From Lentzea albidocapillata subsp. violacea (GTDB lineage: Bacteria > Actinomycetota > Actinomycetes > Mycobacteriales > Pseudonocardiaceae), in contig NZ_FNET01000004.1 in the NCBI RefSeq assembly GCF_900100275.1, positions 124,001 through 188,000 on the forward strand: 64,000 bases of DNA, read 5' to 3'. Made by a program: the position numbers and the translations under genes. Shown piece after piece: positions 43,148-50,900 of this stretch. The notes under the pieces were generated by a model. The model did no database searches, was not told the DNA's origin, and saw nothing but the letters and a program-made list of their open reading frames with translations. Numbering within the stretch: the stretch's first letter is position 1; every line of letters begins with the position of its first letter.

Positions 43148-44164
43148 ATGACCGAGACGGCGAAGCGACGTCCCGGCCCCCGGATCGAAGAGGTCGCGCG
43201 GGTCGCCGGAGTGTCCAAGTCGACCGTCTCGCGCGTGATCAACGACGAGCAGTACGTCAGCGCGAAGGCCAGGGAGGCCGTCCACGCCGCCATCGCGCAG
43301 CTGGGCTACTCCCCCAACCAGGCCGCGCGCTCCCTCGCCGGCAACCGGGCCAACGCCATCGCCCTGGTCGTCTCGGAACCGACCGGCCGCGTGCTGTCCG
43401 ACCCGTTCTTCGCGGGTGTGCTGCGGGGCATCCACTCCGAACTCGCCGGCCGCCACATGCAGCTGCTGCTGATGATGAGCCAGCCGGCCGACACCGGTGA
43501 CCTCGTCACCTACCTGAGCAGCGGGCACGTCGACGGCGCGTTGCTGGTCAGCCTGCACGGCGACGACCCGCTGGTGCCGATGCTCGCCGAGATCGGCCTG
43601 CCCGTGGTGTCCGGCGGGCGGCCACTGGGCACCACGGTCCCGTTCGTCGACGCCGACAACTTCACCGGCGCCCTGGAGGCCGCGCGGCACCTGGCGTCGC
43701 TGGGCCGCAAGCGCATCGCCACCGTCGCCGGCCCGAAGGACATGGCCGTCGGCGCCGATCGCCTGAGCGGGTTCAAGCGCGGCCTGAGCGAGGCCAGGCT
43801 CTCCGCGGACCTGGTGGAGCACGGCGACTTCACGCCGGAGAGCGGTGCGAAGGCCATGGAACTGTTGCTGCGCAAGGCTCCCGATCTCGACGCGGTGTTC
43901 GTGGCCGCGGACATCATGGCGCTGGGGGCGTTGCAGGTGCTGCACGCACAGGGCAAACGTGTGCCCGAGGACGTCGCCGTGGTCGGGTTCGACGACTCGG
44001 TGTTCGCCGCGACCGCCACGCCGCCGCTGACGACGATCCGGCAGGACGTCGAGGAACTCGGGCGCACGATGACGTGGCGGCTGCTCGCGGAACTGGCGGG
44101 CGAGCAGGGCCTGCCCCCGTCGCTGCTGCTGCCCACCTCGCTCGTGGTGCGTTCCAGCGCCTGA
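43148..44164 (+). CDS. LacI-family transcriptional regulator
   Basis: 338 residues. The HTH is IEEVARVAGVSKSTVSRVIN with hinge AARSLAGNRANAIA, then the sugar-binding lobes (VVSGGRPLGTTVPFVDADNF, VFVAADIMALGALQVLHAQG, VVGFDDSVFA). It stands alone, about 2 kb from the second GH13 gene, whose promoter has repeated TTGCAA elements. Whether it controls that gene is inference. Confidence 0.92.
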   Translation: MTETAKRRPGPRIEEVARVAGVSKSTVSRVINDEQYVSAKAREAVHAAIAQLGYSPNQAARSLAGNRANAIALVVSEPTGRVLSDPFFAGVLRGIHSELAGRHMQLLLMMSQPADTGDLVTYLSSGHVDGALLVSLHGDDPLVPMLAEIGLPVVSGGRPLGTTVPFVDADNFTGALEAARHLASLGRKRIATVAGPKDMAVGADRLSGFKRGLSEARLSADLVEHGDFTPESGAKAMELLLRKAPDLDAVFVAADIMALGALQVLHAQGKRVPEDVAVVGFDDSVFAATATPPLTTIRQDVEELGRTMTWRLLAELAGEQGLPPSLLLPTSLVVRSSA

Positions 44165-44326
44165 TCAGGTCGCCCGAAGGGGACTTACATCGGCGATCGT
44201 CGACCGTCCGTGACGAATCGACCCGATTTTCACCCGTTCAGCACAACTCCGAGGCACTGTCGGTAACACCGCGAGCAGGTTCTCGATGGTGAGGCGTACA
44301 AGCCCACCTCCGAGGGAGTTGCGACA

Positions 44327-45202
44327 GTGATCGAGAACTCGGCCGCCGGTCTGGTCATGGTTCCCGGCGACGTGACGGTGACCGTCACCGGCGAACAGCA
44401 CCACCAGGACGTGCTGTCGCGGTACGCGGTTCCGGACGGCGTGACGCGGCACGTCGCCGTGAACCTGACGTGGTGCGTGATCGCCGCCGGCAAGCACCGC
44501 GGTCTGCGCGGCATCGAGGTGCGACTCGACGGGTACCGCGTGGGCGAGCTGACTTTCCTGATGTCGCAACGGTATGCGCCCGTGCTGATGCACGTGGAGT
44601 CCGGCGGCGGCGCGACCGGCTGCGCCGCGTTCGTCCAGCGCGGCGGCAACGGACTGCTGCAGATCTCGCTGCGCATGCCGCGCGAGATCCCCCGTGCCGC
44701 GGTCGTGCCGGCGGCGCGCAGGCCGGGGATGGCGCCGGTGGCCATCGGCGTGGCCGGCCTGCTCGGGATCTTCTTCGTGATCGGCATCGTGGGAGCCGCG
44801 CTCAGCGGCCCAACTGACGTGAACAACGCAGCGGCAGGGCTCTCCACCACAACCGCCGCACCTACTACGACGACGACCGTCGCACCGCTGACCAGCACCA
44901 CCACCACGACGACCACCACGACGACGACTACGACCACCACTCCCCCGGCCGCCCCGCAGCCGAAGCCCCAACCCCAGCCCCAGCCTCAGCCCAACCCGCA
45001 GCCGAAGCCGCAGCCGATTCCCCAGCCCGCGCCGAAGCCCGCGTGCGACCCGAACTACGGCGGCTGCGTACCGATCGCGACCGACGTGGACTGCGCCGGC
45101 GGCAGCGGCAACGGGCCCGCCTACGCGGCAGGCCCGATCCGGGTCATCGGCACCGACATCTACAGCCTGGACCACGACAAGGACGGCACCGCCTGCGAGT
45201 GA
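44327..45202 (+). CDS. HIRAN-like / membrane helix / Thr- and Pro-Gln-rich linker / excalibur protein
   Basis: 291 residues from a GTG at 44327. The N-terminal domain (about 12-118) resembles HIRAN modules: VTVTGEQHHQDVLSRY, then IEVRLDGYRVGELT. A helix follows at about 145-165 (VAIGVAGLLGIFFVIGIVGA). After it come an uninterrupted poly-Thr tract, a PQPKPQPQPQ repeat, and a C-terminal excalibur calcium-binding domain (CDPNYGGC, DHDKDGTACE). The excalibur part should be outside the membrane and the HIRAN-like part inside. HIRAN domains normally bind DNA ends, so membrane attachment is unusual. The function is unknown. Confidence 0.75.
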   Translation: MIENSAAGLVMVPGDVTVTVTGEQHHQDVLSRYAVPDGVTRHVAVNLTWCVIAAGKHRGLRGIEVRLDGYRVGELTFLMSQRYAPVLMHVESGGGATGCAAFVQRGGNGLLQISLRMPREIPRAAVVPAARRPGMAPVAIGVAGLLGIFFVIGIVGAALSGPTDVNNAAAGLSTTTAAPTTTTTVAPLTSTTTTTTTTTTTTTTTPPAAPQPKPQPQPQPQPNPQPKPQPIPQPAPKPACDPNYGGCVPIATDVDCAGGSGNGPAYAAGPIRVIGTDIYSLDHDKDGTACE

Positions 45203-45209
45203 CGTCAGC

Positions 45210-45517
45210 TTCCCTGTTCCCCGAGTGGAAGCGAGGGCGTCGCCGAGGTCGGTGCGCGCGTAGACGACGCTGCGGCCGTGCCGTTGCGAAGCCAGCAGCC
45301 CGGCGTCGCGCAACGCCCGCAGGTGCTGGTTCACCGCCGAGGCCGTGACGCCCGTGAGACGCGCGATGTCCGTGGACGAACGCGGTTGTGCCAGTTCGGC
45401 CAGCAGATCCGCGCGCACCTGACCAAGGACACCGGCGAGAGCCGCGGGCCCACGGCTGCGGCCCTTCTCCCACACCGTGCCGGCGCCACGGGCCGAGTAG
45501 ATGAGCAAACGGCGGTG
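45210..45517 (-). pseudogene. ArsR-type regulator remnant (C-terminal part only)
   Basis: On the minus strand a reading frame encodes RRLLIYSARGAGTVWEKGRS, then an ArsR HTH (SSTDIARLTGVTASAVNQHL, RDAGLLASQRHGRSVVYART). This is the C-terminal third of the roughly 310-residue ArsR-family proteins like the one at 63048-63968. Nothing matching the N-terminal two thirds exists upstream. The frame breaks off at about 45517, where an unrelated HisN-like fragment begins on the opposite strand. It is a truncated remnant and has no proper start codon. Confidence 0.65.
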
Positions 45518-45524
45518 CGCCAGG

Positions 45525-45725
45525 GTGGACGCGGTGATCGCGGCCGGTGCGGGCCTGGACGAGTTCGACCTGGCGTGCCTGCCGGTGCTCGTGGAGGAGG
45601 CGGGCGGCCGCGTGACGGTGGTCGAGGAGGACGTCGTGCTGGCCACCAACGGTGTCCTGCACGACGCCTTCCTCGCCCTCCTGGTCGCGCGTCCTGGTGT
45701 CGAACCAGGCACCCCAGGCTTATGA
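45525..45725 (+). pseudogene. HisN/inositol-monophosphatase-like C-terminal remnant
   Basis: The plus-strand reading VDAVIAAGAGLDEFDLACLP, EEAGGRVTVVEED and LATNGVLHDAFLAL matches the C-terminal segment of histidinol-phosphatase (HisN)/inositol monophosphatase proteins (WDLAA, EEAGGR, ATNGLLHDA). Only about 55 residues remain. The frame then runs into the tRNA array. The catalytic N-terminal part is missing, so this is a gene fragment. Confidence 0.6.
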
Positions 45726-45753
45726 GGCCTGGGTGATCGCCGGATCCCGCGCG
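45682..45753 (-). tRNA. atypical tRNA-like gene, anticodon CAT (Met/Ile-type), CCA encoded
   Basis: Read on the minus strand: acceptor CGCGCGG/ACGCGCG (six pairs plus a G-A mismatch), anticodon stem CAGGC/GCCTG with loop CTCATAA, T arm CCTGG-TTCGACA-CCAGG, discriminator A and an encoded CCA (45682-45684). The D arm is shrunken to GATC-CGGC-GATC, so the RNA is only about 69 nt before CCA. It follows the preceding tRNA-like gene with a one-base gap. Function is uncertain because of the D arm. Confidence 0.55.
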
Positions 45754-45754
45754 C

Positions 45755-45831
45755 TGGAGTGACCGACCGGACTCGCACCGGCTTCGACCAGGACCACAAC
45801 CTGGTGCCTCGACTGCTTCGGCTTCGGTCAC
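45755..45831 (-). tRNA. atypical tRNA-like gene, anticodon GTG (His)
   Basis: Acceptor GTGACCG/CGGTCAC is perfectly paired and extends by one more A-T pair. The anticodon stem is CCAGG/CCTGG with loop TTGTGGT (anticodon GTG), and the T arm is GCCGG-TGCGAGT-CCGGT with G in place of T at the second loop position. The D stem is only three pairs (GCC/GGC) and its loop lacks the usual GG. CCA is encoded at 45755-45757. The alternative 8-bp acceptor, with a G pairing a C before the tail, recalls the G-1:C73 hallmark of tRNA-His. Confidence 0.55.
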
Positions 45832-45833
45832 GG

Positions 45834-45906
45834 CTGCCCGTCGAGGACTCGAACCTCGATCTCCGCGTTCAGAGCGCGGTGTCCGTGCCAATTGGACCAA
45901 CGGGCA
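45834..45906 (-). tRNA. tRNA-Gln (anticodon CTG)
   Basis: A canonical cloverleaf: acceptor TGCCCGT/ACGGGCA with T1-A72 and discriminator G, D arm GTCC-AATTGGCAC-GGAC, anticodon stem CCGCG/CGCGG with loop CTCTGAA (anticodon CTG), and T arm CGAGG-TTCGAGT-CCTCG. CCA is not encoded, since the next bases are CCG. It is the first of three abutting tRNA genes on the minus strand. Confidence 0.9.
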
Positions 45907-45908
45907 TC

Positions 45909-45946
45909 AAAAAAGCCGCCTCGTCGCTGAGTGCGACGGGACGGCT
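45909..45946 (-). terminator. rho-independent terminator just upstream of tRNA-Gln
   Basis: Read leftward, a 14-bp stem with one mismatch (outer AGCCG/CGGCT, inner CGTCGC/GCGACG, 5-nt loop) is followed at once by six T. It ends two bases before the 5' end of tRNA-Gln, so it stops transcription coming from the leader ORF at 46011. Confidence 0.8.
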
Positions 45947-45966
45947 CCCCGGAGACATGAGTCAGC

Positions 45967-46011
45967 TCATGCCGAGGAGCACCAGACGTGCTGATGGCGC
46001 ATGTGTTGCAT
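45967..46011 (-). CDS. 14-codon putative leader peptide MQHMRHQHVWCSSA
   Basis: On the minus strand a strong Shine-Dalgarno (GAGGAAGGAG, 46021-46030) sits 9 nt before an ATG that opens a 14-codon frame, with an overlapping GTG three bases earlier. The stop is 21 bp before the terminator hairpin. The short ORF, strong ribosome site and terminator are the parts of an attenuator. The peptide has three His, one Trp and one Cys. No amino-acid biosynthesis gene follows, only tRNA genes and gene remnants. Confidence 0.5.
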   Translation of the reverse strand: MQHMRHQHVWCSSA

Positions 46012-46070
46012 CACGGCTGGCTCCTTCCTCCGGTTCGTCGAGATCCACTCTGACGGATGGCGTGGCGCGC

Positions 46071-46161
46071 TTGCAACGCATTATTCGAGGTTGCAAAAGT
46101 TTGCAGACCTGGAGGCTCCTCTCCAGTAATCCTCAAGCCGACTTGCGGAAAACTTTTGCAA
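46071..46161. promoter_or_regulatory. cluster of TTGCAA half-sites upstream of GH13 gene
   Basis: TTGCAA occurs at 46071, 46091 and 46156, with TTGCAG at 46101. The 46091/46101 pair forms a direct repeat with 10-bp spacing (TTGCAAAAGTTTGCAG). The 46156 site is preceded by AAAACTT, mirroring the first in inverted orientation. Such repeats are the operator pattern of Streptomyces MalR-type LacI regulators. They lie between the GH13 start (46206) and the divergent leader ORF. Confidence 0.5.
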
Positions 46162-46205
46162 CGTCTTTCCTGGACCGCTGACACACTCCATCGGAAGGCA
46201 GGGAC

Positions 46206-47747
46206 ATGTCCCACGACTGGTGGCGCCACGCCGTCATCTACCAGGTCTACGTGCGCAGCTTCGCCGACTCGGACGGCGACGGTGTCGGCGACCTGCCCGG
46301 CATCCGCTCGCGCCTGCCCTACCTGCGCGACCTGGGTGTCGACGCGGTCTGGATCACGCCGTTCTACTCGTCGCCGATGGCGGACGGCGGCTACGACGTC
46401 GCGGACTACCGCGCGGTCGACCCGCAGTTCGGCGGACTCGACGACGTGCGCGCGTTGGTGGACGACGCGCACACGCTCGGTATCCGGGTGATCGTCGACA
46501 TCGTGCCGAACCACACCTCCGACCAGCACGCGTGGTTCCAGGAGGCGCTGGCCGGACGTGGCCGTGAGCGCTACATGTTCCGCGAGGGCGCCGGGGACCA
46601 GCCGCCCAACGACTGGGAGTCGGTCTTCGGCGGTCCGGCGTGGACGCGGGTGGCCGACGGGTCCTGGTACCTGCACCTGTTCGCGCCGGAGCAGCCGGAC
46701 CTGAACTGGGAGCTGCCCGAGGTCCGCGCGGAGTTCCTCGACGTGCTGCGGTTCTGGCTCGACCTGGGCGTCGACGGGTTCCGGGTGGACGTGGCGCACG
46801 GGATGATCAAGGCGCCGGGGCTGCCCGACATCGGCCACGCCGACCAGCTCAAGCTGCTGGGCACGGAGTCGTTGCCGTTCTTCGACCAGGACGGTGTGCA
46901 CGAGATCCACCGCGAGTGGCGTGCGGTCGTGGACTCGTATCCAGGCGAGCGCGTGCTCGTCGCGGAGGCGTGGACGCCCTCGGCCGAGCGGACGGCGATG
47001 TACCTGCGTCCCGACGAGATGCACCAGGCGTTCAACTTCCACTACCTCTCCGCCGAGTGGACCTTCGACGCGGTGCGGTCGGTCATCGACTCGTCGCTGG
47101 CGGCCGTCGAACCCGTTGGGGCGCCCACCACTTGGGTGCTGTCGAACCATGACGTGCAACGGCACGTGACGCGGTACGGCGGCGGTGAGACCGGTCTGCG
47201 CCGTGCGCGCGCCGCGCTGGCGTTGATGCTGGCGTTGCCGGGATCGGTGTACTTGTACCAGGGCGAGGAACTCGGGCTGCCCGAGGTGCTGGACCTGCCG
47301 GACGAGGTGCTGCAGGACCCGATGTGGGAACGGTCGGGCCACACCGAACGCGGTCGTGACGGGTGCCGCGTCCCGTTGCCGTGGGCGGCTTCCGGGCCGT
47401 CGCTCGGGTTCGGCACCGGCGGGTCGTGGTTGCCGCAGCCCGCGGACTGGGCGAAGCTCAGCGTGGAGGCCCAGACGGGCGACCAGGATTCGATGCTGTC
47501 CTTCTACCGCAACGCTTTGCGTGTGCGCCGCGAGAACCCGGCGCTGGGTGCCGGACTCACCTGGGTCGACGGCCCGGCCGGCGTGCTGTGGTTCGAACGG
47601 GACGGGGTCGCGTGCGCCGTGAACCTGTCCGGAACGGTCGTGGAACTGCCGGATCCGGGCTCGGTCCTGCTGGCCTCGTCGTACTACGGAGTGCGCGACG
47701 GGCTGGTGCTCCTCCCGCCGGACACCGCCCTGTGGTGGAAGCTCTGA
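46206..47747 (+). CDS. GH13 alpha-glucosidase
   Basis: 513 residues, no signal peptide. GH13 sites are DIVPNH at 98-103, GFRVD with nucleophile Asp195, LVAEAW with acid/base Glu254, and LSNHD with Asp316. It opens WWRHAVIYQVYVRSFADSDG, very like the first GH13 protein of the window, and is probably an oligo-1,6-/alpha-glucosidase. It is monocistronic. The TTGCAA sites upstream suggest maltose-type regulation. Its transcript may end at an inverted repeat that overlaps the next gene's promoter. Confidence 0.92.
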   Translation: MSHDWWRHAVIYQVYVRSFADSDGDGVGDLPGIRSRLPYLRDLGVDAVWITPFYSSPMADGGYDVADYRAVDPQFGGLDDVRALVDDAHTLGIRVIVDIVPNHTSDQHAWFQEALAGRGRERYMFREGAGDQPPNDWESVFGGPAWTRVADGSWYLHLFAPEQPDLNWELPEVRAEFLDVLRFWLDLGVDGFRVDVAHGMIKAPGLPDIGHADQLKLLGTESLPFFDQDGVHEIHREWRAVVDSYPGERVLVAEAWTPSAERTAMYLRPDEMHQAFNFHYLSAEWTFDAVRSVIDSSLAAVEPVGAPTTWVLSNHDVQRHVTRYGGGETGLRRARAALALMLALPGSVYLYQGEELGLPEVLDLPDEVLQDPMWERSGHTERGRDGCRVPLPWAASGPSLGFGTGGSWLPQPADWAKLSVEAQTGDQDSMLSFYRNALRVRRENPALGAGLTWVDGPAGVLWFERDGVACAVNLSGTVVELPDPGSVLLASSYYGVRDGLVLLPPDTALWWKL

Positions 47748-47775
47748 CCAGCGACTTCACTTGATCGACAAAAAC

Positions 47776-47836
47776 TGTCAGACCCCCTGAGTACGTTCCG
47801 TGGACATCGGTTCCGGATCGAGCTCAGGGGGTTTTT
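47776..47836 (+). promoter_or_regulatory. PafBC/RecA-NDp-like promoter of first WGR gene, overlapped by inverted repeat
   Basis: TGTCAGAC (47776-47783), eight bases, then TACGTT (47792-47797) fits the actinobacterial damage-promoter consensus TTGTCRGTG-N8-TAnnnT in core, spacing and -10, differing at its last two bases (AC for TG). CCCCCTGAG (47783-47791) is repeated inverted as CTCAGGGGG at 47823-47831, followed by five T. Transcripts arriving from the GH13 gene could therefore terminate here. The predicted start gives a leader of about 125 nt. Confidence 0.55.
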
Positions 47837-47928
47837 CAGTGCGCGGGAACGGTTGATCAGCGTCCAACGTCAGAGCGGCTCGGCGCGGTCGGCGCCACCG
47901 GCTTCGGATCGGCAGCAGGGAGCAGTCA

Positions 47929-50900
47929 GTGCGCAGGTGGGAGCTCGTCTCGGGGACCGCGGCGAAGTTCTGGGAGATCAGCCAGGCCGGTGCCGTGGTC
48001 ACCGTCCGGTTCGGACGACTGGACACGCACGGCCAGACCCAGACCAAGGAGCTGGCGACCGCGGAGGCGGCGCAGGCGCACGTCACGAAACTGGTGGCGG
48101 AGAAGGAGAAGAAGGGTTACCGCGCAGTCGCGTCCGCCGAGACGGTGGCACCTGGGCACCGGTCCGCCGACACGGTCGCCGCCACCGTCACGACGCAGCC
48201 CGCCGCCGACCAGCCGGAGACCGCCTCTTCCGCCGTGGCTGCCCTTTCCCCTGCCGAGAAGCCCGTCGTCGCCGACGAGGACACCTGGGTGATGCCCAAG
48301 GTGTGGCTGCGCGACGTGGTGCGGCAGCGCGGCTTCCACCCCGCCCCGGAGTTCACCGTCGACACCGGCCTGGCCGAGGACGCCAGGCAGCGGATCGGCC
48401 AGCAGACGGACACCACGATCGAGCGGGTCCTGTCCGAGCCCGCCTCCGACCCCGATCTCGTCCACGCCGCGCGCGAGCACCTGGCCGGTCGGCCGAATCC
48501 GGCCGGGGCAGCGGCGATCGCGGCGATCCTCACCAGCGGTGAGCAGTCCGTGCACGCCTGGATCGCCGATCACGGCCTGGTGTTCGCGACGGAGGCCACC
48601 GCCGAGTTCATGCGACTGCTCTGCGGCCGGGAGTGGCTGTCGCAGCAGTACGCCTACGGCAACGAGCGTCTGGCATCGCGCGGTGGGTCCGTCCGCATCA
48701 CCATCGGCAGTGTCGAATGCAAGATGCTCACGGCGGTCCGGTACGCGCTCGCGATCGCGGAGGACGCCGAGCGCGGCGCCGCGGAAGCCGTGCTGAGCAG
48801 GCTGGGTGAGGTCAACGAGCCCAACTCGAAGCTGGTGCGGGCGTTCCTGATGCCGGGCAGGCCCGACTGGTTCCAGCAGGCGTGCCAGACGCCGCACACG
48901 GGCACCCGCTGGTGGGTCCTCCACTGCAGTGCCAGCACGTACGCGGAGTTCGAGTCCGCGCCGTCCTCGGTGTCCAGCCACTCGGCCGTCCTGCACACGG
49001 CGCTGTACGTGCTGGGTCCGGCGATCGCGCCGTTGCTCGCGAACGCGCTCGACCAGCAGTACCAGCGTGCGGACATCCGCAAGCAGGTGCTGAAGACCCT
49101 CTCCGTGCTGCCGACCGACGAGGCGTTCGCCGTGCTGCTCGACCGGTTCGACACGAAGTACGTGCGTCCGGCGGTGCTGTCCATGATGGCGGCGTTCCCG
49201 GTACGGGCGGCCCGGCTGCTCGGCGAACGCTCCGCCCGCGACGACGAGTTCCGCCGGTTGCTCAGCGCGCACCTGAAGACGTACCCGTACCTGGAAGCAC
49301 CCGCCGGCTTCGTCGAGGTCGAAACGGCGGAGGTGCCGGAAGCGCCCGCGGAGGCGTTGCCGCCGGTGCTGGCCTCGCCGCCGTGGCTGCACCGGAAGCC
49401 CGCGGTGAAGCCGGCGGTGGTGCCGGACCTCCCGATGCCCAGCGCGTCGATCACGTGGCAGCCGGGTGAGCGGGAGGAGTGGCTGAAGGACGGCCACTGG
49501 GACACCAACCTCTACAAGACCTGGCAGCACTGGCTGGCGGAGTACCAGGCGGGCCGGATCGGGTACCGCATGGCCGATCTGCTCATCGGGGCACCCGCGG
49601 ACGAGGTCCGGCACCTCCTGGCGGACTGGCAGCCGAAACTGGGCTGGAGCGCGGAGTCGGCCGGCAAGCGGCTGGCCGCGAAGTTCGCCTTCGACGCGCT
49701 GCCTCCCCTGCTGCGCATCGCGGAGAGGAACTCGGCGGCGGCGGTCATCCTGCTGCCGTTCGCGACGCCCGAGGTGGCCGCGCTGATGGCGGACTGGCTG
49801 GTGCGGCTCAAGCAGGTGCGCAAGACCGCGCTGAGCTGGCTCGCCCGGCACCGGGAGCAGGCCGCCCGCCTCCTCGTCCCCGCCGCCCTGGGCAAGCCCG
49901 GCGCCGAGCGGCGCAACGCCGAGATCGCGATCCGCCACCTGCACGGACTCGGCGTGGACGTGGTGGCGCTCGCCCCGAGCCCGGCCGCGGCCACCGCCCT
50001 CGAGTCCTTCCTGGCCGTCGACCCGGTCGACGTGCTGCCCGCCAGGCTGCCCGTGATCGGCGAGTGGGCGGACACCCGCCTGCTGCCCCAGGTCCTGCTG
50101 CGCGACCGAAGGCAGGCCCTGTCCGCCGAAGCCGCGAGCCATCTGCTGATGACGGCCGCGCTGTCCAAGCCGGGCGACATCTACGCCGGCCTGCCGATCG
50201 CCCGCGAGGCGCTCGACGAGGACTCGCTGGCGGAGTTCGCGTGGGCGGTCTTCCAGCGCTGGCAGGAGGTCGGCGCGCCGTCGAAGGAAAGCTGGGCGCT
50301 GACCGCGCTCGGCTGGTTCGGCAACGACTCGACGGTGCGCGCGCTGTCGCCGTTGATCCGCGTCTGGCCGGGCGAGAGCCAGCACGCCAGGGCGGTCACG
50401 GGTCTCGACGTGCTGGCCGACATCGGCACCGAGGTCGCGCTGTCCCACCTCAACAGCATCGCCGAGAAGGTGAAGTTCAAGGGCCTCAAGACGAAGGCCC
50501 AGGAGAAGGTCGCCCAGATCGCGGCCGAACTCGGCCTGTCCCGCGACCAGCTCGCAGACCGCCTCGTGCCACGCCTGGGCCTCGACGACGCGGCGAGCCT
50601 GGTGATCGACTACGGTCCGCGCCGGTTCACCGTCGGCTTCGACGAACAGCTCAAGCCCTACGTCCTCGACCCGGACGGCAAGCGCCGCAAGGACCTCCCG
50701 AAACCCGGCGCGAAGGACGACCAGGACCGGGCCCCGCTGGAGCACAAGCGGTTCGCAGCCTTGAAGAAGGACGTCCGTGCCGTAGCGTCCGACCAGATCC
50801 ACCGCCTCGAACGAGCAATGGTCGACCAGCGCACCTGGACCGCCGAGGAGTTCCACACGGTCCTAGCCAACCACCCGCTGCTGTGGCACATCGTCCGCCG

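Noticed and set aside
47783..47836. Plain rho-independent terminator of the GH13 gene as the only role of the inverted repeat
   Set aside because: The loop would be 31 nt and one arm is the spacer of a conserved promoter repeated before the second WGR gene, so it was reported as a promoter/inverted-repeat unit instead.
47926..50856. 976-codon open frame antisense to the first WGR gene
   Set aside because: Composition (Arg, Gly, Val, His, Leu repeats) is that of a reverse-strand shadow. The plus strand has WGR and DUF4132 domains with a proper ribosome site.
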